NCBI GenBank assembly: GCA_944548615.1
Contig: OX155952.1
Coordinates: forward strand, 28,731,458-28,795,457
DNA: 64,000 bases
Source: Micropterix aruncella
Taxonomy: Eukaryota; Arthropoda; Insecta; Lepidoptera; Micropterigidae
Reading direction: 5' to 3'
The first letter of the stretch is position 1. Each line of letters opens with the position of its first letter. Position numbers and translations under genes: made by a program. Shown piece after piece: positions 1 to 15,475 of the stretch. Below the pieces are notes generated by a model. The model was not told the DNA's origin, did not search any database, and saw only the letters and a program-made list of their open reading frames with translations.

Positions 1-196
1 GGTTCTTGTAACCCACTGTAGCATTTACGCCACTGTCTTTTTTTTGTTTAAATCTATAAAGAGTAGCAAATTGCAACTCGAACATGTTTGCTGCCTCTCT
101 GATAGATTTGCCATTTATAATTTCTAAGTAAGCCTGCTCGTACAATAACAGGTCTTTAGACCCTCTGTCCGTGTTTCTTTTCCTTGTTCGAGGCAT
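1..196 (-). CDS. psq-type helix-turn-helix protein, N-terminal part (transposase-like), cut by window edge
   Basis: An open frame starts at the ATG read leftwards from 196 and runs off the window after about 65 codons. It begins MPRTRKRNTDRG and continues with a basic segment, LLYEQAYLEIINGKSIREAA, then a TLYRFKQKK segment. This is the layout of the psq/CENP-B-like helix-turn-helix at the N-terminus of pogo/Tigger/jerky-type transposases and derived proteins: basic leader, helix, GKSIREAA turn, then a recognition helix. It would bind transposon ends or related DNA. The DDE domain, if present, lies outside the window. No intron is visible in the part shown. The family assignment is inferred from pattern alone. 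Confidence 0.5.
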   Translation of the reverse strand, partial: MPRTRKRNTDRGSKDLLLYEQAYLEIINGKSIREAANMFELQFATLYRFKQKKDSGVNATVGYKN

Positions 197-885
197 CTAG
201 AACAAAAATATAACTACGACGTTGTACGTTAAACGATACATTTGCCCAGCGGCTTCGCCCACCACAGGTCCCGTTTCCGTATAAATTTGAAGAAATCGCT
301 TCCTAGTGTTGACCTACAATATAGTATCTACCTACAAAAACTTTTCATGTAAAAAATAAAAAACTACCCTAGTACGGGCTAGTTGGCCTAGTTGGCTATT
401 TTTGGTGTTTGTATTTTTTTTTGCTACTTATTCTGAGAAAAATCAATAAAAAAAACATGTCAAATTTCAATCCTCTAGGTCCAATGGTTTCGGCTGGTTA
501 ATATGTCAATCAATTAGTCAGTGAATCAATTAATCAGTTTCATTTTTCATAAATACAGAATTAATGAATGCAGAATACGTTATTATTAATTATAATTATT
601 ATTAAATACTTTACTCGTATGTTTTTTGTACAAATTTATCCACATTGTTATTAATGTAATAAGTAACTCGAAAAAATTCTACACGTAAATGTGGCAAATG
701 CTCAGTACCCACCTAACTATACTATCCGCATTACAAAGTGGCGAGTCAGGTAATTTATCATCGAAATCGTGCCATCTCTTTCGCACTTGCACGGCCTTAT
801 GGAGCGATACATGTAACCGTAGTGTAGGTAGTTTACGCATACAAAAGGAATATCGATAAAGTAATGAAACGAGGGAAATAAATAT
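197..885. other. AT-rich stretch without recognised gene
   Basis: AT-rich sequence with short A and T runs. Open frames here (for example around 679-930 on the minus strand) partly read the neighbouring Penelope remnant and show no recognisable domain. Nothing else identified. Confidence 0.5.
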
Positions 886-992
886 TATTTCAGTATTATA
901 AAATCGAAGACTATCGCGGTTTTTTGACATTATAAATAGGATAGAAAACGAATTTACCGCATCATTTTCTATCCTATTTATATTTCAGTATT
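886..992. mobile_element. Miniature head-to-head Penelope-like dimer with 12-bp target duplication
   Basis: The 12-mer tatttcagtatt occurs at 886-897 and 981-992. Between the copies, 898-960 is the reverse complement of the terminal 60 nt or so of the Penelope-like element at 14011-16754, including its short tail. About 963-980 is the same terminus in the opposite orientation, without the tail. The two arms share an inverted block (tataaataggatagaaaa and its complement). The unit therefore looks like a single insertion of two 3' ends joined head to head. It is noncoding. Confidence 0.7.
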
Positions 993-1178
993 GTTTCATT
1001 ACGATAAATATTAAATAAGTTAAACATATAAATATTGATATTGAATTATTAAAATAAAAATATAAAAGTATCAAATTTATAATAGTTGACAATAAAGTAA
1101 TTGTTATACAAAAAAAAATAAAACTGAACAAAGAAAGTCAGCAAGCTATTCATATTCGTGTTCACTGTCACTATCGTC

Positions 1179-1469
1179 TTATAGATTAATAACATGAGAA
1201 TGGGTGTCAATTATATTATGTGCTTTGGCCAGGTCTTCGTTCTGGAGATTTTTGAATCGATTCCGAATTCGATCTAGAGTTCGTTCGCTCGTTCCACAAA
1301 CTAATGCTGCCAACTTTCTTGGTTGTTGAAAATCAATTTTCCTTATGACATCAGGGTCTTCTTTCAACTTATGAAACCACTTATAAATGTTGAGAATGAC
1401 ATGCCGGCTTTGCTGGTTAACATCACTTCTTAACTTGGTCAAATTAGTTTTGCAAAAATCTTTTATCAT
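1179..1469 (-). pseudogene. Possible helix-turn-helix remnant of a transposase-like protein
   Basis: A 96-codon frame. Its middle part (YKWFHKLKEDPDVIRKI, then AALVCGTSERTLDRI) resembles the N-terminal helix-turn-helix of insect proteins linked to DDE-type transposases: a helix, a KxxAAxxCGTSERTxxRI turn-helix, then basic residues. No catalytic domain follows before the stop near 1179. It may be a solo exon, a truncated copy, or an unrelated small protein. I did not recognise a precise family. Confidence 0.35.
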
Positions 1470-1770
1470 GATGTAGATTCACAAATAGAGTTCGTATAAC
1501 GAATGAGTTATGCTCTTTGACATTAAGCCTTTTATAGCAGAATATTTTGTTATCAATAATGCCTAATGACCTACACAGTACGCACAATAATTAAAGTAGA
1601 CGAAAACTAATTTGGCAAAAGCGTCGTTAAAATGTCATAAAATGTCGAAATCGAACTGTTACGGTTACTACAATTAATAGTCCTAATCGGTTAGCTACTT
1701 ACCACCTATTACGGTATTTACTCACCGCTTTTGGCTAAATCTAGGAATTTTATCTATCTAATTTTAGCAG

Positions 1771-1928
1771 GTAAAAGTCTTTTCAATTTTCGGATTAATA
1801 TATAGCCTATAACACTCACAAATAATGTGGCTTTATATTGGTAAAAGAATTTTCAAAATCGGTTCAGTAGATCCAGAGATTACTTCCTACAACGTCACAA
1901 ACTTTACCTCTTTATAATATTAGTATAG
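1771..1928 (+). repeat. Retroelement 3'-end repeat, copy 1
   Basis: This block is repeated at 2241-2396 with few differences. Both end in ttataatattagtatag, a 3' terminus type I know from RTE-related non-LTR elements and SINEs in Lepidoptera. Noncoding. The preceding 1470-1770 holds nothing recognised. Confidence 0.55.
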
Positions 1929-2040
1929 AAGTACAGATTACGATACGGTTCCATACCTATGTCGTATTATCTCTTTAATTATTTATGCAGTAAAAGGGAA
2001 AAGTCTTTTGTTTTAAACACTTGAGACGATAAATTTACTT

Positions 2041-2396
2041 ATTTTGATAAGAATTCATAATTAATATAATATAAAAGTTAGACATATGCTGTCGCTGACT
2101 TTTTTGTAGGCATTATCAAGCTCTACAACTTTTCTCTAGAACTTAATCATATATCTCTCATCGTTAAGGCAGTGTTAGTTAGAAACGTTTTTGTTCGACT
2201 GCTTATTCTCCGACTTACTTTGCAAATCCGACTACCACGAAAAGGTCTTTTCATTTTTCGGATTAATATATAACTTATGACACTCACAAATAATGTGGCT
2301 TTCTATTGGTAAAAGAATTTTCAAAATCGGTTCATTAGATCCAGAGATTACTTCCTACAACATCACAAACTTTACCTCTTTATAATATTAGTATAG
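2041..2396 (+). repeat. Retroelement 3'-end repeat, copy 2, with longer 5' extension
   Basis: The final part (2241-2396) matches 1771-1928. The upstream part (about 2041-2240) looks like more of the same noncoding element. No coding frame. The direct repeat of the two tails 470 bp apart suggests two independent or nested insertions. Confidence 0.5.
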
Positions 2397-2899
2397 ATAA
2401 ATATTTTATCGACATGGTACCATTCCTATGTTAAGGCGCGTGGAGTCGTGAAACGATCATATTTGAAGGCCGATAACTTTTGAATTAGCCTACTGACAAT
2501 TCCAGAAAAAATATATCTCAAGCATTAATATATAAACTTCAATCTGATCGTTTAAAAAAAATGTAGAACATAAAAAACTATACAAAAAAAATTATTGAAA
2601 TGAAGCTGTTTTCAACTTTAATTACGTAACTACTTCTAAACTGCAAGTGATATTTTCATGGCACTTGCAGTTAAATATTGCTAACACATTTATCTTTAAA
2701 CTGATCGTTTCTTTTTCTAGAATAATAAATAGGTTTGACAAAAAGTCATTTAAACTACATATACTATAAATGTGATGGTTTTAGGCGACGGCCGCCAGTG
2801 TTCCACAAACAGTCCGACGAGGAGGGTGTCGCTGCGCTGCAATCCGCGTCCGCGAAACTGTAATATGTTTGCTGTGTTGCGACTTTGAAATAATCGAAA

Positions 2900-3028
2900 A
2901 TGCCGCCAATAAGGAAAGCTGCAAAAAGTTGGGCTAAAAAGGCCATGAAAATGAACGAAGTAAAATACAAAATATCTATTCCTACAAAGAGTCAAAGTGT
3001 ACGTAAGAAAGCGAAAAATTGTAGGTAG
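2900..3028 (+). CDS. Small basic ORF, possible first exon, function unknown
   Basis: A 42-codon frame from the ATG at 2900, in good start context (gaaaATGcc), starting MPPIRKAAKSWAKKAMKMNE. It is strongly basic and downstream of a GC-richer stretch (2780-2870) unlike its AT-rich neighbourhood. The frame runs into a gtaggtaggt sequence at 3021, which could be a splice donor, so this may be a first coding exon. No domain recognised. It could also be chance. Confidence 0.25.
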   Translation: MPPIRKAAKSWAKKAMKMNEVKYKISIPTKSQSVRKKAKNCR

Positions 3029-3049
3029 GTAGGTATCTACCTACAATTT

Positions 3050-3605
3050 AACTTTCCCAAAAAGGAAAGTATTGTGATCGCGCTAAAAAAAATTTGAGAT
3101 GATGACGGAAATATACATTTTGAGACCCCCTAAGACGATTGAGACCATTTGCAGACCGATCTCTTTTTGTGTGTATGTATGTGTGTATGTATGTGTATGT
3201 ATGTGTATGTGTGTATGTATGTGTGTATGTATGTTTGTTTATTTCTACTCTTTATTGTGAAAATTTCACAATGGGCGGGTTAATTGTCATATGACAATTT
3301 CTTACAACTAATCCTATTGTGACGTGTTTATATGTATGTATGCGTGTAACATGTGTGTGTGTGTGTGTGTGTGTGTCTTGTTATTGCATTCGATCGACAG
3401 AATTGAAAATGCAATTCCATTAATTTGATCTCAACGGAAAATATTGACCCAGCCGTGTATGTTTGTTTGTTTGTTTATACTCGTTATTGTGAACATACGC
3501 ATTCTTCCACGATAGCGCACAGTCGCTTAATCTGATTGAGCTGAAATTTGGTATATAAGCTTCTGTTAACCGTCGGTGGAACCTATTAGTTTTTTGGGCA
3601 CTTAG
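3050..3605 (+). repeat. Dispersed repeat, 'tccacgatagcgc' family, copy a
   Basis: Starts aactttccc...ggaaagtattgtga, passes through TG-rich microsatellites (about 3170-3235 and 3340-3376), and ends with tccacgatagcgc...attgagctgaaatttgg around 3505-3550. The same order of blocks recurs at 24017-24260, 46760-47335 (minus), 48417-48905 and 49495-49765 (minus). Noncoding. Copy a is interrupted in the middle. Confidence 0.55.
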
Positions 3606-3992
3606 GACCAAAGGTTGGGGTACCTAACATACAAATTTCGGGTACCTGGATTACCAATTTTCCCCGTTTTTTTTATTTCTTGCGCCAATATAGTTAGGGT
3701 TAGTGTGAATAGTCCAGTTGCATATTATTTTTAAATTTCTGCCGCCAATCGGGAAAGTTTTGGGGTGACACAACCGTTTTTTTTTTGCTTAGTAGGTGTT
3801 TCTCGCGTTCTCTTTTCTACGCCTATCTAGTTACCTGCTAATAGATAATTATTATTATCTGCAACCTACAACACCTAGTTACCTATACCTACTAATAGAT
3901 TATGTAACTCATGTATAAGTAGGTACTTTATTTAATCAACTAATTTTCCATGCAATCATATCAAGAGATTTAAAAAAAAAACGATTTATTCG
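3606..3992. repeat. Short repeat block near 3735-3785 in otherwise unassigned sequence
   Basis: The sequence near 3750-3777 (gggaaagt, ggggtgacacaaccg) is the inverted form of a motif also seen at 25670-25712, 46520-46560 and, diverged, 63690-63730. It is probably the 3' part of a SINE-like family. The rest holds nothing recognised. Confidence 0.4.
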
Positions 3993-6213
3993 ATGAATCA
4001 GGCTGCGATAAAAGAAAGACAAATAGCGAGTGCTGAAGGAAGAGTAGGCAAAATGGGATTCCCATAATTGATGTGATTCTAGATGGCTGTTGGAGTAAGA
4101 GAACTTACAAAAAAAAATATTTCGCTTTGTCTGGGGCAGCAACCATAATTGGTAAATGGACTGGTGAAGTGCTATTTTTGGGCGTACGAAACAAATACTC
4201 CTGTATCTGTGCAAGAGCAGAAAAAAGAAAGATCGAGCACAAAACACACGTGTGCTGTAAAAATTTTAACGATCCGTCTACTGGCATGGAATCCGATATT
4301 CTCCTAAAGGGTTTCAAATGCTCAATTGAAATGCATGGCCTCATATACGGCAGAATGGTTTCTGATGGCGATTCCAACACATACGCCAAAATATTGAAAA
4401 GTCGACCGTATGACCACCTCACGGTAAAAAAAAATGAGTGCAGAAACCATGTACTTAGAAACTTATGCAATAAATTAGTCCAGCTACAAAAGGACACAAA
4501 ATATCTATTGAGATTCCGGAAGTATTTGACACAGAAAAAAATCATGATCCTAAGAAAAACAATTTGCAAGATCATAAAGATTTATAAAACTGATTCTGAT
4601 TCAGAGAGAAGGTGTAATATTGAGCCATTCTATAATGATTTTCTGTTTACCCACTTGCACGCTTTTGGCGATCATAGTCGGTGCAAAGCAAACTTTTGTA
4701 CTGAGATGAATAAATCAGATATGATATCAGAAACAGCCGACAAAACTTTTTTTACAAGTACTCTCTGGGGTAGAATTTGTTTCCTTATGTCAAATGTTGC
4801 TTCACATGCTCCAAGTTTAATTCATGATATACACTTAGTACATCATGAATTGTATACGGTTTAACAGTATAGTAGCGAAGCTTGTTGGCGGTAAAAGAAC
4901 AAATTTGAGCCTCAAAGGTTCCTACCAGACAATGTGCCAAGCCTGTTTAGTTTCATTTAACTCGCACAAATTGATGTCTTCCCTTTACAACAATGTCATA
5001 GGTCGTAGTCCCACAGGCATAATAAAACATTTGGAAAAGCAGCGATTGCAAGGGATGGTCAATATGAGAAAAATCAGTCGAAAGAAAAACAAATTACTTT
5101 TTTCAAAAGGAAATTACGCAAATTATGGAGAAAAGTGTGAAAAACCAGACATGCTACAAGAAATATTTGAAAAAGAAAAATGCACGTTCTTACATAACTT
5201 AAATTGGACTGACGAGGAAATAGATGAAATACAGATTAAAACTGTACTGCAGAGTACCTGCAGTGAGTGGATGGAAATAAAAAGGACTATTTTGACAGCT
5301 TCAAACTTTGGAAGAATTATAAAGAGACGTAAAGATATCAGTTGCGTTAATCTTGTAAGGGATATATTATACAAAGATTCTTTATCCCATGTAACATCAA
5401 CTAAGCATGGAAAAGATAATGAGAAGTAAACTATTGGACAGTTAAAAGTGCAAAAAAATATTGATATAAAACCATGCGGGTTGTTTATAGATAAAGAGAT
5501 ACCCTTCCTCGGGGCTTCTCCCGACGGTGTTGTAGGTGACGACTTGATCGTCGAAATCAAATGTCCTATCATTGCATTTCAGAAAGGTATCGATGAAGCC
5601 ATCAAAATCGGTATTATAAAATTAGCAAAAATCGAATCTTACAAATTAATAAAACCCATAACTGGTATTTCCAGATACAGGGGCAACTTCACATATACAG
5701 ATACATCCAAATGCCTTTTAGGTATTTGGTATGGAGAAAACGAGCCTTTAAAACAGAAATAATAACAAATGATGACTCTTTCTGGGATAATGAAATGAAA
5801 AAAAACTAAAGACATTTTATTTAGATTGTTTGCTACCCAAATTGATAGACCCAAGAAATTCAAGAAACATGCAAATAAAAGATCCTGAATATATAAAAAA
5901 GGCCATAAAAGAAAAACAACAAATGATCGAAGCTAAGATAAGTAAAGCTGCATCTAAGAGAAAGCTCATTGAAGTGAAAGAAACAGCAGTTGAAGAAGAT
6001 CAAGAAACGGTTTATGAAAAGCTAGTATTACATAAAACACTTTATGAAATGAAAGAACATGATAAAGAGAAATCACCAGAAACCATAAATATAAGCATAA
6101 GACTGTGTGAGGAAGATAAACCGGTGTCTGAAAAATATGATGTAGAAGAAGAATGTGTCGGTCCTAGAGATGTCCTAGAGAGACACAAAACTATATGCTT
6201 TGTTATATTATGA
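3993..6213 (+). pseudogene. Mutator-like transposase fused to YqaJ-type nuclease, decayed
   Basis: Four coding pieces lie in order. About 3993-4052 reads into 4053-4864 after a frameshift in an A run near 4051; then 4845-5429; then, past an in-frame TAA, 5448-5762; then a charged C-terminal piece 5830-6213 in another frame. The first half has ILDGCWSKR, ALSGAATIIG, VLFLGVRNKYSCICA and VSDGDSNTYAKI, which I recognise as the insect Mutator-like transposase domain; the DGDS aspartate fits a DDE catalytic position. The second half has TASNFGRI, a glutamate-bearing HGKDNEK, then LGASPDGVVGDDLIVEIKCP, the nuclease core of YqaJ/lambda-exonuclease-like enzymes (D...ExK). Two or more frameshifts and at least one stop make it nonfunctional. 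I found no terminal inverted repeats or target duplication. Confidence 0.7.
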
Positions 6214-11110
<4,897 letters not shown>

Positions 11111-11539
11111 CGGGGACAGTTGATACACGGGGTCAATTGATACGTATCAATTGTCCCCTTCAATATTGTATCAATCGTCCCCGGCGACACTTTTTTCCAA
11201 AAAAACAATTTATTCTGAACTACATAGCACATATCCAGACAAAATAATACACAAAAGAATCTCAAGACCCAAAGGTACATGATAGGTAAGGCAAAAGTGA
11301 ACATCATTACATCCATCATGAAAAATAAGTTGATTGAAATGTTACGTAAAACTTACATTTGGGGTCGTGAAATTTTGTTGGCTCCCTGTAGGCGTTTGCA
11401 CAATCCGACGTCGGCGACTAACTAGAGGTTATACGGGGCCCTATAGAGGTATAATCTGTTGGCACTCACACATTGATAGCTATCATAGGAACTGAGAAAA
11501 CGGCTTTGTTTTAACTGTCCCCTGTATCATTTGTCCCCG
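11111..11539. mobile_element. Putative inverted-repeat element with 'ggggacaattgatac' motifs
   Basis: The left end reads cggggacagttgatacacgggg; the right end is the approximate inverse, ending in tttgtccccg. Inside the left end is a perfect 20-bp palindrome, caattgatacgtatcaattg (11133-11152), and further tgtcccc/cgtcccc copies near 11152-11185. The centre (about 11200-11500) has no recognised coding sequence. No target duplication was found. It could be a MITE or a cluster of binding sites. Confidence 0.4.
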
Positions 11540-11742
11540 GTCTACCCTAGATCAAGTTCTTGGCGTGGTTTTTTTTTAAATTGCTCTTCTGTAAGACCCT
11601 TGTGTCAAAGGAATTATGACATAGTACAGCTTACTCTGACATAGGAATAAATAAATACACTTTTTATTATTAAAATTAATACGATTTTATATTACAATTT
11701 CTTTCATTACCTTCTAATCTAGTTATTTAAAATCCGCTTTAA

Positions 11743-11917
11743 TTATAAATAAGATAAAACGAATTTCCCGCGCGAAGATAGTTGCACCCGACGTTGCGGC
11801 GATGTTGCAACCGCTGTTGTCCAGGGTAGAATTGAAACGTCGGGTGCTACAAACTTCAGACTGTAAAATGTTTTATCTTATTTACTGTGTAAAACGACCG
11901 CGATAGTCCTCGATTTC
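11743..11917. mobile_element. Small head-to-head Penelope-like dimer
   Basis: The left arm (11743-11834) is a minus-strand Penelope 3' end starting at the short terminus (ttataaataagat), through cacccgacgtt to gttgtccagggtag. The right arm (about 11835-11917) is a plus-strand copy from aaacgtcgggtgctacaaac to ttttatcttattta, then a tail ending cgcgatagtcctcgattt. The arms differ from the 14-16.7 kb element by many substitutions, so it is older. No clear target duplication. Confidence 0.65.
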
Positions 11918-12302
11918 ATATCAAAATTTATGTTTTCAAACAGGCGCATAATTTATACTATAAAGTTTGGCATTACGCTAAAATTTGAAAACTGGCCTGA
12001 TATGTATGTATAATTGAATGGTTAAATACAAAAATGTCTATTTTTTCCGAAAATGAGTTTTTGACATTTTTGTATTGTATGTGTGTGGACGCAGGACGGA
12101 CCCACCAAATAGTTATGCATCAATCGACTAAGTAAAAATGCGTTAGTTGCGGAAATTGTTGCATTAGGTTAGTTATATTCAGTTTTTATCGTCTCCTGAA
12201 CAGTTTGCTTATGTGGGCATGTATTGTTTTAGCATTTAGTCATTCAGTTGTTATATGTCATACGAAATAAATGATATGATATGATGGATAATACGACTTA
12301 TG

Positions 12303-12475
12303 AAAGCAAAGACTATCGCGTTTGTTTGATATTATAAATAAGATAAAAACGTATTGGTCGCGTGAAGTTTGTAGTACCCGACGTTTTGGCAATTTTGCAA
12401 CTGCCGTTGTCCAGGGTAGACTTAAGTGCTGTCCGGCTAAAAACTTCACGCGGTAAATTCGTATTTATCTTATTT
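12303..12475. mobile_element. Small head-to-head Penelope-like dimer
   Basis: The left arm (12303 to about 12438) is a minus-strand Penelope 3' end beginning with the tail (aaagcaaagactatcgcg), then ttataaataagat and the cacccgacg-type core, ending in gctgtccggct. The right arm (about 12439-12475) is a short plus-strand copy (aacttcacgcggtaaattcg, then tatcttattt) lacking the tail. Same topology as the units at 886-992 and 14011-16754. Target duplication uncertain. Confidence 0.65.
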
Positions 12476-13020
12476 CTAATAATACATGTTGTTCGGAGAA
12501 ATGTTTTCCATCCTATTCGAGTCCGCATATAGAGCCAGGGACAATTTCTGGACGCGGCTCCAAAGAAGGGAGCGCTTGAGGCAGGCATTTAGAGTCTCAG
12601 GCAGACTCGTTAGCTCTGGTGCCTCTGGTCACCACAAGAAGCGTTTCCCGGAAATCTCCGCAAAATAGGAGGGTTACCCCCCCCCCCCCCCCCATAAGCA
12701 TTCAGACACGGCCTATTACAAGTATGGATGGTTATGGATGGATACGAAATCTCAATGTGTATATAAAAGACGACCTCATTAATACAGAGTTCACCAGTTT
12801 TGGTACGCAATATTTTTCGAAGTAATAATAGGTTAAAGGCACATTAGAGGTTCATTGTTTTGAAGGGTATTGTATTGTCCTAAAAAAACAGGTCATTAGC
12901 TAGCGACAGATCAGCACAAATACGATGCTTATTGTTAATTAAATTTTCAACGAATAAACCGTAATCATGCCTATAAATGTCCTGAATAAATGATAGCCGG
13001 GTTACGTGCTATCATCGGAT
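12476..13020. other. Unassigned; contains a poly-C run
   Basis: A plus-strand frame at 12486-12668 has no recognised domain. A run of 17 C lies at 12677-12693. Nothing else identified. Confidence 0.45.
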
Positions 13021-13996
13021 CTGGTATTTATTTATTTATTTATTTAGTTATATAATTAATTTAACAATTCATTTACAATGCATAGGTCTCACTAACAATC
13101 ATATCATTAAAAAATATATTATTAAAATTCTAATTAAAATTGAACACGGCCGATATGAGCATTAGCAGGTATATACTGATGCTGCCCAACTAAGTGCCAG
13201 GACTTGTTCCAGACGACATTAATAGACGTATGTAAATATGTAACTTGGCACCGACATCGCTTAGGTTAATTTTTCAAAGTTAAGTGATCCCTTAAGGGTT
13301 CATTCACTGGGGACACTACCCTAGTCGAAAAGTGTTATTAGCCTAAAAGTGTAGCTGAAGTTGCAGGGGAAGTATGCCATGGTTTTGGCAATAAAATTAA
13401 AGACACTTTTATTTCATAATTTATTCGAAATTAGATAGAATACATTTTTTTAATTACAGAAATTACAGAAATATAATTTACTGAAATGTGTAATCGTATT
13501 TAGAGATTGTTTTATAAAACATTATGGAAATCATTTTAATCCATGCTGTCGTCCGTAAAGACGCTGCCACCGCGCGGCAATAGTCTATTTTGGTTTTTGA
13601 ATGTCATTTTTTTTTAATCACAACCTAGCCTATAATAGTTTTAGTGCTGGATTTGTCATTCATTTTTTGAATTTGCCATTATGCCAAAAAGTGATTTTGA
13701 TGAAGAATCGACACCTGTCAGCGTGTTCGTGGTGGACATTTGTCCGATATAATTTTCATTCATAATTGCCAAACACTTCTCTTTCTGATACAATAAAAAA
13801 TTAATAAATCTAAATTCCTTGTTTTATTTTGTTTTAAAAAACAAAGTTTTTGTTGAAAAAATCTGTAGAAGCCGTCAATGTCGACGGCCATTGTAATTGT
13901 AAGCAAGTAATACTCAAGAAAGTCACTTCGGAATAAAGTTTTCTATCTATTAAATGTTAATTCTAATTTGGGCGAATACTTTAGGTCTCTATTGCG
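13021..13996. other. Unassigned; (TTTA)n tract and a tiny ORF
   Basis: A TTTA repeat near 13025-13048 resembles the reverse complement of a LINE 3' tail. A 23-codon frame (13681-13752, MPKSDFDEESTPVSVFVVD) is followed by an AATAAA-like signal near 13790. No family recognised and no coding claim made. Confidence 0.35.
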
Positions 13997-14110
13997 ACAA
14001 TAATACTCCTTATAAATAGGATAGAAAACGAATTTACCGCGTGAAATTTGTAGGACCCGACGTTTCGGTGACGTTGCAGCCGCCGTTGTCTAGGGTAAAC
14101 TGAAGAGCTG

Positions 14111-15475
14111 TCAGTCCGTTGTTTTGCGGGTAGGCCGCAAACCGCTGCCGCCACTGCGTAGGTTATAACGGTGGTGGGGGGCCGGGCTCGGAGCGCGGGA
14201 ATTTTTAAAATCCGTCTTGCACACAACACTCACTGTATCCTGTTTTACGTCTTTGCGTTCGGCGTTCGGCGGCGGGAACATTTTAAGAAGAGGGTTCCAC
14301 GTAGAAGAGAGTTTGTAGCCGTCATCTCTATTGAAGTTCGGAGTTCTTCTTATTTCAATGGCTTCCCGGATCATGCGAGGAAAGTAGAATTGTTCCTTGG
14401 ATAGAACAATGGGATTTTGAAACTGCATCCAGTGGTTACTTCCGCTATCCAATATATGTTCGCAGATCGCCGATTTTTCTCGCTGAACGTTTTTAACAGC
14501 TTTGATGTGTTCTGTCAGTCGCGTGGCTATGGGCCGTTTCGTTTGTCCAACGTAGGCTAGACCGCAGCTGCATTCGACTTTATACACACCCGGGGTTTGC
14601 AGTGGTATTACATCCTTTACAGGCCTCAAAAATCGAGCTATATTTTGGGTCGGTTTGAAGATCGTTTTTATATCGAATCTGTTTAGCATCTTACTTATTC
14701 GATCTGTCACGCCCTTGACGTATGGTAAGAATGCTCTTGATCTGCTCGGTTTTTGAGTTTCGTCCGTATTAGATCGTGTGCGTGTCTCGTGATATTTTCC
14801 GTATCCATTTTTCCTAAGGACATCATTGACATGTTCCATCTCCTTCGGAAAATGCTCAGTGTCGCATAGATCGCGTGCTCGATTCACGAGCGACGTTTGC
14901 ACTGAACGTAGATGGTAGGGATGATGGTGTGAGCTTGCATGCAAATATCTGTCCGTATGTGTAGGCTTCCGATATACCGTATGTCCGAGAGTATTGTCAC
15001 TTCTCCTCGTCACTTTGACATCCAAAAATGGTAAGGAGCCGTCCTTCTCTACTTCATAGGTGAAACTGATTTTTGGGTGTATGGAGTTTAGATGACCCAG
15101 GAATTCTTTCACCGTTTGAATGTTGCCTTTCAGGATGCAGAAGGTATCATCCACGTAGCGAAGCCAGAGAATGGGTTTAATTTTGGAGGTTTTTATGGCT
15201 AATTCCTCAAAATATTCCATATATAGGTCACTAACTATCGGCGATACGGGGCATCCCATTGCTACTCCGTCGATTTGTTTGTAATAATCGCCGTTCCATA
15301 GAAAGTAGCAGGATGTCAGGCAATGTTGAAGCATGTCGGCGTAGCTAATAGGGAGGTCCTCAGACCTTAGTTTATCTCTCACCACCGTAAGACACTCCGA
15401 AATGGGCAAATTCGTAAATAAAGATTCGACGTCAAAGCTCACCATTATTTCGGAGTAGTATTTCCGGAGTAGCAA
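14111..15475 (-). CDS. Penelope-like reverse transcriptase with GIY-YIG endonuclease, 5'-truncated (minus copy)
   Basis: An open frame of about 454 codons entering from the dimer junction; there is no genuine start codon because the element is truncated. RT motif A is seen as VSFDVESLFTNLPI (Asp near residue 15). The GVAMGCPVSPIVSDLYM segment is near 70-90, and the catalytic YVDD near 107-110. The C-terminal GIY-YIG nuclease has GVYKVECSCGLAYVGQT (about 296-312) followed by the RL arginine near 319. This pair of domains is diagnostic of Penelope-like retroelements, where the nuclease nicks the target and the RT primes from it. The N-terminal fingers are missing. The frame is uninterrupted to its stop, which suggests recent insertion. 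Confidence 0.88.
   Translation of the reverse strand: MLLRKYYSEIMVSFDVESLFTNLPISECLTVVRDKLRSEDLPISYADMLQHCLTSCYFLWNGDYYKQIDGVAMGCPVSPIVSDLYMEYFEELAIKTSKIKPILWLRYVDDTFCILKGNIQTVKEFLGHLNSIHPKISFTYEVEKDGSLPFLDVKVTRRSDNTLGHTVYRKPTHTDRYLHASSHHHPYHLRSVQTSLVNRARDLCDTEHFPKEMEHVNDVLRKNGYGKYHETRTRSNTDETQKPSRSRAFLPYVKGVTDRISKMLNRFDIKTIFKPTQNIARFLRPVKDVIPLQTPGVYKVECSCGLAYVGQTKRPIATRLTEHIKAVKNVQREKSAICEHILDSGSNHWMQFQNPIVLSKEQFYFPRMIREAIEIRRTPNFNRDDGYKLSSTWNPLLKMFPPPNAERKDVKQDTVSVVCKTDFKNSRAPSPAPHHRYNLRSGGSGLRPTRKTTD

Noticed and set aside
4105..4575. 156-codon minus-strand frame
   Set aside because: Antisense shadow of the Mutator-like transposase, which has recognisable motifs on the plus strand.
12244..12481. 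Target duplication 'ataatac' around the third Penelope dimer
   Set aside because: The matching bases are not directly adjacent to both element ends; too short in AT-rich DNA.
14171..14404. 77-codon frames inside both Penelope arms (also 16330-16563)
   Set aside because: Opposite-strand shadows of the GIY-YIG coding region, mirrored because the arms are inverted.
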